A DNA stretch of 64,000 nucleotides. Source: a virus. The notes under the pieces are model-generated. The model did no database searches and had not been told where the DNA came from. It was given only the letters and a program-made list of their open reading frames with translations. The stretch lies in the IMG/VR virus record IMGVR_UViG_3300035670_000086, positions 1 to 64,000 of that record; one strand, 5' to 3'. Position numbers and translations under genes: made by a program. Of this stretch, positions 30,139 through 38,379 are shown one piece after another. The number at the start of each line of letters is the position of its first letter. Position 1 is the stretch's first letter.

Positions 30139-31234
30139 TCTTAATCTCCTTGATATTGGCGACACCGCCACTCTTGTTAAACTTTACATCTACACCGCCA
30201 CCGAAGGAAGTTCCTACTTCTACCTCAATAGCCATAGGTACTGCACAATTAAATCCCATGACCTTACGGAGGTAGGGGTATTGTGTCATTTTATGATTCA
30301 TAATCATCAGAGCTTCGTCAATCTCGTCCTTAGGACTAACAACTTCAATCGAGTCGTGTACGCTTGCAACAACACGAGATTGCATGTTTTGTGCTTTGAA
30401 CTCTTGAGCAATATCTAGAAGTGCGAAGGTTGTGATCTCTGATGCGGAGCTTTGAATAATAAAGTTCACACCCTGACGCTCGCAGCGAGAACGGATCTTG
30501 GGGATAGGAGATCTGATATTGTCTAAATTTCTACGGCGACCGAAAATACTCTTGGCATACTTGTTCTTGTTAATGTATTCCTTGACCTCATTCATCCAAG
30601 CAAACACGCCGGGATAAACCGTTCCATAAGTATCAATGATGTCTTTAGCTTCGTCGATATCAATATTAACAGTTTTACTGAGCTTGAACTCGCTACCACC
30701 GTACACAATCAAGAACGAAACTGATTTAGCGATCTGGCGTTCTTCCTTAGTAATCTGGTCAATAGGCTTCTTCCAAATAAGCGAGGCTGTGTACTTGTGT
30801 AGGTCTTGACCAGAGAAGAACGCCTGAATTAGATTCTTGTCTTTGCACACATGAGCCAAGATTCTAAGTTCCATCGCTGAGTAGTCAGCAGCGATAAAGT
30901 AGTGATCCTTAGGAGCTACGAATAGGCTACGGATGTTCGGATCCTTAGTCCGAGGCAAAGTGTGGAACGACACACCCATATTCTCACGAGCGGAATATGC
31001 AGCACAAGACAATCGTCCTGTAACTGTGCCATCGAATCGGAAGTCGTAGTACACCTTATCATGACCGTTATATGTGACGGCTTTCCCCACGCCATCAATG
31101 TAGGTGGACTGCAACTTCTCTAGACCACGAAGCTCTTGAAGTTTGTTCAAGAAGTCGCGTGCTCGTTCTAGCTTCTCAGTAGGAGTGCTGCTGATTACAC
31201 TCTTACTGACTGCAATAGGATCAGTTCTTGCCAT
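30122..31234 (-). CDS. Family A DNA polymerase, palm and fingers part
   Basis: The 370-residue protein carries the polymerase core: GTVTGRLSC, motif A DYSAMELRILAH (Asp117), motif B RQIAKSVSFLIVYGG (166-180) and motif C VHDSIEV (Asp294). It lacks the exonuclease and most of the thumb, which are encoded by two frames further upstream. The dNMP kinase gene lies between. Its ATG overlaps the kinase stop by 14 bases. It must assemble with the other parts to make a complete polymerase. Confidence 0.92.
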   Translation of the reverse strand: MARTDPIAVSKSVISSTPTEKLERARDFLNKLQELRGLEKLQSTYIDGVGKAVTYNGHDKVYYDFRFDGTVTGRLSCAAYSARENMGVSFHTLPRTKDPNIRSLFVAPKDHYFIAADYSAMELRILAHVCKDKNLIQAFFSGQDLHKYTASLIWKKPIDQITKEERQIAKSVSFLIVYGGSEFKLSKTVNIDIDEAKDIIDTYGTVYPGVFAWMNEVKEYINKNKYAKSIFGRRRNLDNIRSPIPKIRSRCERQGVNFIIQSSASEITTFALLDIAQEFKAQNMQSRVVASVHDSIEVVSPKDEIDEALMIMNHKMTQYPYLRKVMGFNCAVPMAIEVEVGTSFGGGVDVKFNKSGGVANIKEIKNVIVG

Positions 31235-31775
31235 AGATGTAATTATAGAGCCGAACCGCTTGTTTTTCTAGCTCTTCCACCGTACCCTCATTACGGATAC
31301 GAACATCATATGGATATGAATCTAAAGATATCTCAGAGACATCTTTCTCAAACTCGGGGTTAGCTCCTCTTTCCTCGCGGATCTCATCAGATGCCTCGAT
31401 CCGAACAACTAATACTTTTCTGTGAGTGTTAGCTGCAAAGAACTTACCATTCTCTATTTCGTTTGGGTAACGAGCATCTGTGATGATTACATTATTTTGC
31501 TGGTATTCATCACTGTAGTAGATGTGATCTGCCCAAGTGTGTGGAGCTATCGCACGGACAAGGTTACCACCGAAAATTAGCCTCTCTCTATAGAGTTTTT
31601 TCTTTTCGGGATCATGTAGATCTTCTACAGGAACGCCTAGGACTTGTGCGGACAGTCTCTTCAACTCATCTGCAAATGCCATGCGGCGCAGAGAAGGATC
31701 GAGCTTAATCATAATCTTTGCAAGCTCGTCCTTCCCTGCACGCATCTTACCTGTTAATAACAATGTATACTTCAT
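31221..31775 (-). CDS. Deoxynucleoside monophosphate kinase
   Basis: The 184-residue protein begins MKYTLLLTGKMRAGKDELAK, a P-loop of the T4 gp1 dNMP kinase type. Later VIITDARYPNEIE and VVRIEASDEIREERG fit the family. It should phosphorylate dNMPs for DNA synthesis. The gene is inserted between two parts of the DNA polymerase and overlaps both neighbours by a few bases. Confidence 0.85.
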   Translation of the reverse strand: MKYTLLLTGKMRAGKDELAKIMIKLDPSLRRMAFADELKRLSAQVLGVPVEDLHDPEKKKLYRERLIFGGNLVRAIAPHTWADHIYYSDEYQQNNVIITDARYPNEIENGKFFAANTHRKVLVVRIEASDEIREERGANPEFEKDVSEISLDSYPYDVRIRNEGTVEELEKQAVRLYNYIYGKN

Positions 31776-32248
31776 CTCGACTCCAGTTCATCTTCTATCT
31801 GCTCTAACAAGATCTCTATACACTCTGAGTTTACTGATGGCTTCCCCTTCGCCGTGTTCACAGGAGGATACAGTTGAAAACTATCTTCCCGTGTGAATAG
31901 GATATCTACCAAGTCAGCCGAGGAATTCATATTGTCTTCCACAGCTACTTCTGGGATAGCCTTGATGTCCTGATGCTTACCAGTGATCTTAGCTTCAAGG
32001 TCTGCATTAAGTTTGTCTAGTGTACTTGAGTCTACTTCCAGACCATTGTACTCGATTTCAGCAAATACAGGGGTCATGGGGGCAATTAGATTCTCGTACA
32101 GGTGATGTAACTCTAACTCCTTAAGCTGATCCTCCAACAAGTGGAAGATCTTCCAAGTGAAGAATGCATCTTGTGCATTACCTTCAGCCAACTCGGTGAG
32201 AGACATCTCAGCCCAGTTCTGCTTCTTGGGATCCTTAACGGTTAACAT
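31772..32248 (-). CDS. Family A DNA polymerase, end of exonuclease domain and thumb
   Basis: The 158-residue protein begins MLTVKDPKKQNWAEMSLTEL. NAQDAFFTWKIFHLLEDQL matches the Exo III motif of the 3'-5' exonuclease. The rest (LVDILFTRE, then a region ending EQIEDELESR) looks like the start of the thumb. A perfect AAGGAG lies before the ATG, and the stop of the preceding part overlaps as TGATG. This supports a true split gene and not a sequencing error. Confidence 0.85.
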   Translation of the reverse strand: MLTVKDPKKQNWAEMSLTELAEGNAQDAFFTWKIFHLLEDQLKELELHHLYENLIAPMTPVFAEIEYNGLEVDSSTLDKLNADLEAKITGKHQDIKAIPEVAVEDNMNSSADLVDILFTREDSFQLYPPVNTAKGKPSVNSECIEILLEQIEDELESR

Positions 32249-33267
32249 CAGAACTCCTTCAGGTACTCGGGGAAGTATTGCTTAACAAGATCCATTAACG
32301 ACTTGGGTGCGTCTTCACGGATAAAGTGAGATACTAGCTTAGTGTCCCACACATTCGTAAAGGTGATTCCCTGCCCATACAAGAACTTCAGGTCGAACTT
32401 AGCGTTCTGTAGAATCTTCTTGTTGTTGGGGTTGTTGAAGATCTTGTTTAGTATAATAGCCACCTGCTTACGGTCTTCTACGGAAAACGGAGATTCTTTG
32501 TGGATGTAAGGAATGATGGCTTGCTTTAATTCTCCGTCCTGCTTGTAAGAGATAGCTATCGTCATGATGGAATCCTTCTTGAAATCCAAACCCGTAGTTT
32601 CAATGTCTACAGCAATGTTTTCCTTCTGTCCGTATAAGAAGGACAGATTTTCTAGCTGTTCTAGCGACATTATGATCTCGTAAGGCACAATCAGTTCACT
32701 ATCCTTCTTTAGGATATACTTATTGTACCCGTTACGGATATCCTGCTGGAAGAGGGTTACGAGCTTTGGCTCAATGGATACCGAGGCTGGGTGCAGGATG
32801 GGGATGACGGGGATACCATTGTAATCAAAAGTCTTGCCCCGCTTGTTAGTAATGCCAGACTTCTTAATAAGCATCTTCATGGCTAGGTTGCCACAAGTAA
32901 AGATTAGCTTTGGCTTGTACTGATCTACCGTAGCCTGTAAGTGGTTTCGGCAGATTTCCATGTTAGAGGGAGACATATCCTCCTCCTTAACATCTGGACA
33001 CTTGATTGCAGCAGCCACAGCGTACTTTTTAATTATTGGGTTAACATAACCCTTAAAGACCGCCTCCTCACCCTTGTCGGAAAGGTTGGTAATCTCAAAC
33101 CCTCCCCAACGGAGTGAGTCCATAAGGAACAAAACATCAGTCTGCTCTGCTCCAGTGTAGTCCATATGAGCATGGATAGGCTTGGGCTTGTCTAGAATAG
33201 AACATCCTTGGCAAACAGGATTGTTGCAGTTTTTTCTATTCTTATAGAGATCTAAAAGGTCTACCAT
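32248..33267 (-). CDS. UDG-like domain fused to start of polymerase exonuclease
   Basis: The 339-residue protein has a uracil-DNA glycosylase superfamily-like N-terminal half (residues 1-180). It has cysteines CNNPVCQGC near the start, then NHLQATVDQYKPKLIFTCGN and IPVIPILHPASV. From about 215 it carries the 3'-5' exonuclease motifs Exo I VDIETTGLD and Exo II NAKFDLKFL. SPO1-type phage polymerases have the same fused domain. The catalytic glycosylase motif seems changed, so activity is uncertain. It ends before Exo III, which is in the next frame. Confidence 0.85.
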   Translation of the reverse strand: MVDLLDLYKNRKNCNNPVCQGCSILDKPKPIHAHMDYTGAEQTDVLFLMDSLRWGGFEITNLSDKGEEAVFKGYVNPIIKKYAVAAAIKCPDVKEEDMSPSNMEICRNHLQATVDQYKPKLIFTCGNLAMKMLIKKSGITNKRGKTFDYNGIPVIPILHPASVSIEPKLVTLFQQDIRNGYNKYILKKDSELIVPYEIIMSLEQLENLSFLYGQKENIAVDIETTGLDFKKDSIMTIAISYKQDGELKQAIIPYIHKESPFSVEDRKQVAIILNKIFNNPNNKKILQNAKFDLKFLYGQGITFTNVWDTKLVSHFIREDAPKSLMDLVKQYFPEYLKEF

Positions 33268-33290
33268 ACTTTAGTTACCTATTATAGGTT
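33268..33290. promoter_or_regulatory. Divergent promoter region sharing a palindromic -10
   Basis: CCTATTATAGG lies between the divergent starts. On the plus strand TATTAT (33280-33285) is 5 bases from the ATG of the sigma gene. On the minus strand TATAAT (33286-33281) is 13 bases from the ATG of the UDG/exonuclease gene. No good -35 box is seen for either. Confidence 0.5.
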
Positions 33291-33698
33291 ATGAGTAAGT
33301 ATTATCTTGATAACAAGCGTTTTGAGGAGTTGATCGTATTATACCTCAAGTACGATAAGAAAAAACGGAAAAAAGGCCCAAACCCATACGAGGATGAATT
33401 GATGGCCTTGTTTGATTTACTAATATCAACTATATTAGAGTCTTTTAAATTTAATGTGGATTTGGAGGATGCCAAGCAAGAATGTTTTCTGCTGATCATA
33501 AAGAAGTTAAAAAACTTTGATCCCAATCACGGAAGTGCTTTTAACTACTTTACAACAGTCATACTTAATAACCTTAGGTTGGTCTACACTAAGGCTAAGA
33601 AGTATGATAAAAAAATTGCGGACCTTTTTGAGATCCGCAAAGATTCGTCAGTAATCGTTCTCGTCAATCCCGAAAGTCCAAAGAATTCTAGAAGGTAA
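33291..33698 (+). CDS. gp55-like late sigma factor
   Basis: The 135-residue protein matches the sigma region 2 of T4 gp55: DLEDAKQECFLLIIKKLKNF, DPNHGSAFNYFTTVILNNLR. It should guide host RNA polymerase to late promoters of the TATAAATA type. It is one of only two plus-strand genes. There is no Shine-Dalgarno sequence, and the -10-like TATTAT is 5 bases from the ATG. Its last 51 bases are antisense to the end of 33648-34010. Confidence 0.75.
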   Translation: MSKYYLDNKRFEELIVLYLKYDKKKRKKGPNPYEDELMALFDLLISTILESFKFNVDLEDAKQECFLLIIKKLKNFDPNHGSAFNYFTTVILNNLRLVYTKAKKYDKKIADLFEIRKDSSVIVLVNPESPKNSRR

Positions 33699-34010
33699 AA
33701 CTTCCTTGAATATCTTGTACTCTCTTAGTCTTTTTCTATTCTCATAGAAGTAGCAGACTGGAACTGATGTGCAGGGGATGGTCTTATCAACTTCTGTGAA
33801 AAGATCAGGAGTCTCAAAGGAATCAATCAAAAAGACTGTCGAGAACACATCATTCCCGGGCTTTTGCAATTGATCCAAGATGTAGGTACATCTGTCATCC
33901 CAAGGAGACTTAAAGAAAACAGCGAAACCGTTTTTATCTTTCTGCCCCTGTATCTGCCTGATTGATTTGAATAGATGATTTCTATTTTTTATTTCAATCA
34001 GTTCCATCAT
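33648..34010 (-). CDS. Thioredoxin-fold protein without CxxC
   Basis: The 120-residue protein has a thioredoxin-like order: GFAVFFKSPWDDRCTYILDQ near residue 28, then VFLIDSFETPDL, PCTSVPVCYFYENRKRLREY with the cis-proline position. The active site reads SPWDDRC, so the usual Cys-x-x-Cys is missing and it is probably not a redox enzyme. It may serve as a polymerase or nuclease accessory factor; this is a guess. Confidence 0.65.
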   Translation of the reverse strand: MMELIEIKNRNHLFKSIRQIQGQKDKNGFAVFFKSPWDDRCTYILDQLQKPGNDVFSTVFLIDSFETPDLFTEVDKTIPCTSVPVCYFYENRKRLREYKIFKEVLPSRILWTFGIDENDY

Positions 34011-34432
34011 AGTTTAGGTGCTTCTTCAGCAACTGTAACGGAGCCTTCGGATTGACCTTGTTGAGCTTCCACTTCGGCACGCATCTTAGCATAGCCTTCG
34101 GGATCTTCTTGACGGAACTGTTCGATCCGCTTTGCAAAATCTTGTTGCAAGGCTTCTACTCCCTTGTAAAACAAGAACTTAGCAAAATCATCATTCGATA
34201 GATGATCGGGCTTCGCCAGTTTACAGAAGTTGTTAAAACCTTCGGCCTCGTCCTTGGCAAACTTTAGTGTAATTTTCATGCGACCTTTCTTATGTCCTTC
34301 TGATTTAAACTCAATTTTTGAGGTTGAGTTATCTAATGATACTTTTATTAATCTTGAAGATTCAAACTTTTTAGCTGATTTGACGGTCAACTTATTATTT
34401 GAATCGGTTATTGGGAGTTGTTTTGTTTCCAT
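34007..34432 (-). CDS. Hypothetical protein
   Basis: With the start at 34432 the protein has 141 residues and begins METKQLPITDSNNKLTVKSA. GGGGAAAGG lies before this ATG; a longer frame from 34483 would start inside the divergent gene's leader. KGRMKITLKFAKDEAEGFNN and DFAKFLFYKGVEAL are patterns seen in phage proteins of unknown function. The end is acidic and Gln-rich. Confidence 0.7.
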   Translation of the reverse strand: METKQLPITDSNNKLTVKSAKKFESSRLIKVSLDNSTSKIEFKSEGHKKGRMKITLKFAKDEAEGFNNFCKLAKPDHLSNDDFAKFLFYKGVEALQQDFAKRIEQFRQEDPEGYAKMRAEVEAQQGQSEGSVTVAEEAPKL

Positions 34433-34450
34433 AAAAGAAAACCTTTCCCC

Positions 34451-34457
34451 TATAATA
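34451..34457. promoter_or_regulatory. Divergent promoter core CTATAATAG
   Basis: TATAAT (plus, 34451-34456) and TATTAT (minus, 34457-34452) overlap in a near-palindrome between two divergent genes. Each gene also has a good ribosome binding site here. The design is the same as at 33280-33286. Confidence 0.5.
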
Positions 34458-34477
34458 GTCAGGAAGGATAAGAAAAT

Positions 34478-35017
34478 ATGCAAGACGAATACGATCTAAG
34501 CAAACTAGTTAAGAATAAGAAGAAGCGATTGAACAGCAAGAACAAAGGCAATACTTTTCAACGAAAGATTGCACAGATCTTTAATGAACACTTACAAACT
34601 GAAGAGTTTGCTCCTACGCCGGGGTCAGGGGCATTCGCAACCACGCACAACTTACCACAGCATCTTCAGATCTATGGGGACTTAATTACCCCTAAGAACT
34701 TTAATTTTGTATTAGAATGTAAAAAAGGATACAACAAAGAAAACATAGGATCTACATTTACAGATAAGTCTTTGATACGGGATGCTTTAGCACAAGTAGA
34801 AAGAGATGCTAAGAAGTGCAATAAAATACCATTAGTAATCTTTCAACAGGATAGAAAAGATATCCTTTGTGTCATTCCTTGCACCAGTTTTCAGGATCAG
34901 TTTTTATCTAAACTAAGCTATTATGTAGTATTAAAAAAAGAGTATATAATAATAAAACTAAAAGAGTTATTAAGTATATACCCTAAGGAATCTAGTTTCT
35001 GGTTTAACTACTTCTGA
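34478..35017 (+). CDS. PD-(D/E)XK-like nuclease (Holliday junction resolvase type)
   Basis: The 179-residue protein contains NKGNTFQRKIAQIFNEHL, TPGSGAFATTHNLPQ, then YGDLITP and FVLECKKGYN. The order G-x-x-F, D, E-x-K fits the PD-(D/E)XK fold as in archaeal-type resolvases and phage nucleases. It would cut branched DNA before packaging. AGGAAGGA precedes the ATG. The 3' end overlaps the convergent gene by 10 bases. Confidence 0.75.
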   Translation: MQDEYDLSKLVKNKKKRLNSKNKGNTFQRKIAQIFNEHLQTEEFAPTPGSGAFATTHNLPQHLQIYGDLITPKNFNFVLECKKGYNKENIGSTFTDKSLIRDALAQVERDAKKCNKIPLVIFQQDRKDILCVIPCTSFQDQFLSKLSYYVVLKKEYIIIKLKELLSIYPKESSFWFNYF

Positions 35018-37710
35018 AATCTATAGATAATATCCTCTATTAGCTTTCTCTGACCATGTAAGAACTTAATTAATATTTCAGAAGAATCATTTACTTGTCT
35101 GTAATCAGGACTTTCGGTTGTGTAATGTTGTAATCCTTGTTCAGAAAAATATGATTGCATTTGTGCTGATGGCCCTAGTCTTTTTACATATAATTTAGCC
35201 ATTTTTTGTTTTTTAAAGTTACCTGCTTTATTTTTTACTCGTCTACCTTTTTTATCTAACTCATATCTATATAAAGTAAATCCACCTGATTTTCCCGGAA
35301 CAAAATCAAACTCATTTGGATTTGTAGTAACTTGATCCATATAATAATTTACCATATGGTTATGTGCAACAGATTGGGTTTTTGGTTTAGACTCTCCATA
35401 AGTTTGAATTTGTGTTATTAAATTAAAATCAGGAGCAATTGAGCAGGCTCTGAACATATCCACAAGATCTCTTGTAGCTTGAGTTTTATTTTTTTTGTAT
35501 TTATATTTTAAAGAATCTATTGTTAAATGATATCTATAATCTCCAATAATTTCTTTAATGCTATCAATACTATCTGCATCACTAATAGAATCTTGTAAAT
35601 CATTGTATTTTTCTTGATCTTCAGGGGATAAAGCATCACCCAATATTTTGCTTATATCTATTTTTCTTATTTCCCTTACTAAGTCAGTTCTTGCAGATTC
35701 TATATCTTTAGGGTTATTTTTGTATTCAGTATTATTATTCTTAGTGCTTTTTGGTGGTTTAAGTTGATCTAATGCTTTATCAATAGAATCAAAACTACTA
35801 TCTAACTTTTTCATTACCGGAGATGCTGTTTGTATTTTTTCTAAATAAGAAGTAATCATTGTTGATCCCATCTTAACATCATCTCCTTTATTTTTAATTA
35901 CTTTTACCCCAACAGCTACAGCATGTGTAATTTTTTCATTCCTTAATCGTTTACCTCCTAAATAAAATTGTTCAATAGTTTTTGGTGATAAAATCAAATC
36001 ATTTATTACTTTTTGTGGAATACCGTCTCGTATTAATGATTCTCGTAAGGTATTTTCATTATCATATAATTCAATTATATCTGGTTTTTTTCCATTTATC
36101 AATTTTTCTCCTACCCCAAATGCATCTGTAGGATGTCTTAACTCAATGTATGTTTTTTGTGTTAGTTTTAATCCTGTCAAAACTATGCTATCTATCATAT
36201 TTTTAAGATCAGTTTCTGACCACCCACCACTGTTAGCAACAGCATAAGATTTTAATTCCTCTAAATACATGTATGCTTCTTGAGATATGGCTACATTTCC
36301 TACTCCATCTCTAAGTAAAGTTTTTGTTATATCAGACAATGTATCTGAAGAAAATTGATTTTTTATGATATTTACTTTTAGTAATAATTTACTATATAAA
36401 GCCTTTTTATCTTGTTCTGTTTTTGCTGCTCTTATTTGAGCAAATATAGGGATTGTAACCTCAACAACTTTTTCAGCAAATGTTCCTATTTTGTTATTTA
36501 GTTGACTGTCTGCTTTTCCTTCACCCGCGAGTAATTTTGATAGTGAACCTTTAAAAGATGGTTTGTGTTTTTCATACTCTTTCTTTAATTCTGGATTTGA
36601 TTCCCTTTCAATTAATTGAAGGTATGTTTTTGCTAACACTGTAAGTGGGTGATTGTCTTGTAAAGCACCTAAAATTAAACCTCTGCTACTTCCTGAAGTA
36701 GGAATTATTCTAAGGTTATTTCCAGTATCATCAAATTGAAGATGGTTCAAATATATGCGATCATTTGAATCAATTGGTTTTCCATCTGAAAGACTTTTTA
36801 TAGCTCTTACAAGAGCTGATATAGATTTAGCAGCCTCTTCTCTTAAGTGTTTATCTACTTGTTGTGGTTTTTTTTCAGCAGAGGTTATTGAGAATGTTGT
36901 AGATGTATTGTCTATTTTTATAAAGTATGCAGGATGTGCTAATTTAGTAAGTATTGACTGAGGACGACCACCCCCTTTACTAATACCAATCATTAAATCA
37001 ACTATATTTCCATTATTTAAATTATTAAAAGTATCTATTAATTGTCTTATTTGTTGAATCTCTAAGTTTGTTTGGTTTTTAGATTCTTCATCTTCTATAC
37101 TCTCTGCTGCTTTTTGTTTTTCTGCTATAATTGATTCCCACAAATCTTTAAATGCACTTGAAGCAAAAATATTCATTGCAGTTGAAGTAGTATCATTTAC
37201 AATCTTAAATATATCTCTGTCATGCTCAGATTTAAATTTTTCCAATGCTAATGCTTCTATTTGTTGCTGTCTTCTAATTAAAGATTCTTGATTCATTACT
37301 TCCGCTCGTGATGCTGCTTTTTCTGCTTCTGTTCTTCCGGCTACTACTCCTTCTTGGCCTTTTGACTGATCTTGTCCCCCGGAAGATAATAACCTTACAA
37401 AATCATAATAATTTTGTGTAGCAATATTACCTCCACCTCCTATAGGCATAGCTCTACCTTTGCTACTAGGAAAACCATCAAATACAGGTTTACCTGCTGA
37501 GTTTCCTTCCTTAGCTATCCAAACAATACTGTCAGGAATTTGAGATACAGGAATTTTATTATTTGGAGAAGGTGCACCTGATGCAGCCTCGGCACTTTTT
37601 ATATATTGATCTGCTAATGCTTTAGCTTGTGGATCTAATACCACTTCTTTTTTTTCATCTATTTTATTTGCACTGTAATATGCTGATATTAATTCTTTTA
37701 AGTAATCCAT
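35008..37710 (-). CDS. Large protein of unknown function, possible internal virion protein
   Basis: The 900-residue protein begins MDYLKELISAYYSANKIDEK, which resembles the capsid-targeting modules, with IDE as a possible cleavage site at residue 19. The body is mostly helical and polar, with a basic C-terminal region (YELDKKGRRVKNKAGNFKKQ). I found no catalytic motif or known domain. Its AT content is higher than that of the neighbouring tail genes. It follows the tube gene in the late operon. By analogy with T4 Alt it could be injected; this is inference. Confidence 0.75.
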   Translation of the reverse strand: MDYLKELISAYYSANKIDEKKEVVLDPQAKALADQYIKSAEAASGAPSPNNKIPVSQIPDSIVWIAKEGNSAGKPVFDGFPSSKGRAMPIGGGGNIATQNYYDFVRLLSSGGQDQSKGQEGVVAGRTEAEKAASRAEVMNQESLIRRQQQIEALALEKFKSEHDRDIFKIVNDTTSTAMNIFASSAFKDLWESIIAEKQKAAESIEDEESKNQTNLEIQQIRQLIDTFNNLNNGNIVDLMIGISKGGGRPQSILTKLAHPAYFIKIDNTSTTFSITSAEKKPQQVDKHLREEAAKSISALVRAIKSLSDGKPIDSNDRIYLNHLQFDDTGNNLRIIPTSGSSRGLILGALQDNHPLTVLAKTYLQLIERESNPELKKEYEKHKPSFKGSLSKLLAGEGKADSQLNNKIGTFAEKVVEVTIPIFAQIRAAKTEQDKKALYSKLLLKVNIIKNQFSSDTLSDITKTLLRDGVGNVAISQEAYMYLEELKSYAVANSGGWSETDLKNMIDSIVLTGLKLTQKTYIELRHPTDAFGVGEKLINGKKPDIIELYDNENTLRESLIRDGIPQKVINDLILSPKTIEQFYLGGKRLRNEKITHAVAVGVKVIKNKGDDVKMGSTMITSYLEKIQTASPVMKKLDSSFDSIDKALDQLKPPKSTKNNNTEYKNNPKDIESARTDLVREIRKIDISKILGDALSPEDQEKYNDLQDSISDADSIDSIKEIIGDYRYHLTIDSLKYKYKKNKTQATRDLVDMFRACSIAPDFNLITQIQTYGESKPKTQSVAHNHMVNYYMDQVTTNPNEFDFVPGKSGGFTLYRYELDKKGRRVKNKAGNFKKQKMAKLYVKRLGPSAQMQSYFSEQGLQHYTTESPDYRQVNDSSEILIKFLHGQRKLIEDIIYRFQK

Positions 37711-37719
37711 ATAATGAGA

Positions 37720-37747
37720 AACCCACCCAGCCTGAACTGGATGGGTT
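37720..37747 (-). terminator. Possible terminator or processing hairpin
   Basis: On the minus strand AACCCATCCAG pairs with CTGGGTGGGTT around a short loop and is followed by TCTCATTAT. The T-run is weak, so termination may be partial. It lies between the abundant tube gene and the next gene. Confidence 0.55.
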
Positions 37748-37770
37748 ACCTTTCTGTATCTAATTATAGA

Positions 37771-38367
37771 TCAAGTATTTGTGTTGGCATTCTGAACAAT
37801 GAAATCGTAACGGAAAGTTGCTTCGATTGTATGGAACTCGTTAGTTGAGTAGTTAAACTCAGCTTGCTTCCAAGACTTAGGATACACACCGTAAAGCCGT
37901 GTGAATGACATTGGCTTACCCTTGTTATCCAACTGAACTATGTCTGCAACTGTTTTAAAGTTGCCGACTACACCACCGGGGGTAACTTGTCTACCATTTT
38001 CAAACTCTCCTGTAACTGGATTGTAAATAGTTTTTATCCAGTCAAACAATAGAGAACTCATCTTAGTTTTGTACAAGTTATCAAACTGTACAGTTAGTTC
38101 TTCTGGGCTTGCTTTGCCGGGGTAGAAGACTTTATCGTTTACACGATGGACTTCTATATCTTCTACAGTGTAACCAGTCTGGCTTACTGACTTAGCAGCC
38201 AAGGTCAAAGGACGATCAACGCCATTGGCAGCAGCAACGGGAACATTGTAGAATGTGATTTCCCATTGATATGCACGCACGGAATCGAGATCCTGTGACA
38301 CCATAGGGAGTTTCTTTCCCTGAAGGTTACGATTCTGAGATGTAACGAATAGTGGATTATATGGCAT
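37771..38367 (-). CDS. Tail tube protein (gp19-like)
   Basis: The 198-residue protein contains AYQWEITFYNVPVAAANGVD, a tail-tube-like core KVFYPGKASPEELTVQFDNL, and GVYPKSWKQAEFNYSTNEFH followed by EATFRYDFI. This is the T4 gp19 family. It stacks in hexameric rings to make the inner tail tube. It lies directly after the sheath gene, as in other T4-like phages. Confidence 0.9.
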   Translation of the reverse strand: MPYNPLFVTSQNRNLQGKKLPMVSQDLDSVRAYQWEITFYNVPVAAANGVDRPLTLAAKSVSQTGYTVEDIEVHRVNDKVFYPGKASPEELTVQFDNLYKTKMSSLLFDWIKTIYNPVTGEFENGRQVTPGGVVGNFKTVADIVQLDNKGKPMSFTRLYGVYPKSWKQAEFNYSTNEFHTIEATFRYDFIVQNANTNT

Positions 38368-38379
38368 AGTCTATACCTT

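Noticed and set aside
31772-33267. Polymerase split as a sequencing frameshift
   Set aside because: A perfect AAGGAG with correct spacing precedes the second start, and a whole kinase gene separates the second and third parts. A single base error cannot explain the layout.
35490-35520. TATAAATA late promoter inside the 900-residue gene
   Set aside because: The match lies in very AT-rich coding sequence with no gene start nearby. The same applies to a match near 63940.
37720-37747. Strong terminator after the tube gene
   Set aside because: The stem is good but the following T-run is poor, so it is listed only as a possible terminator or processing site.
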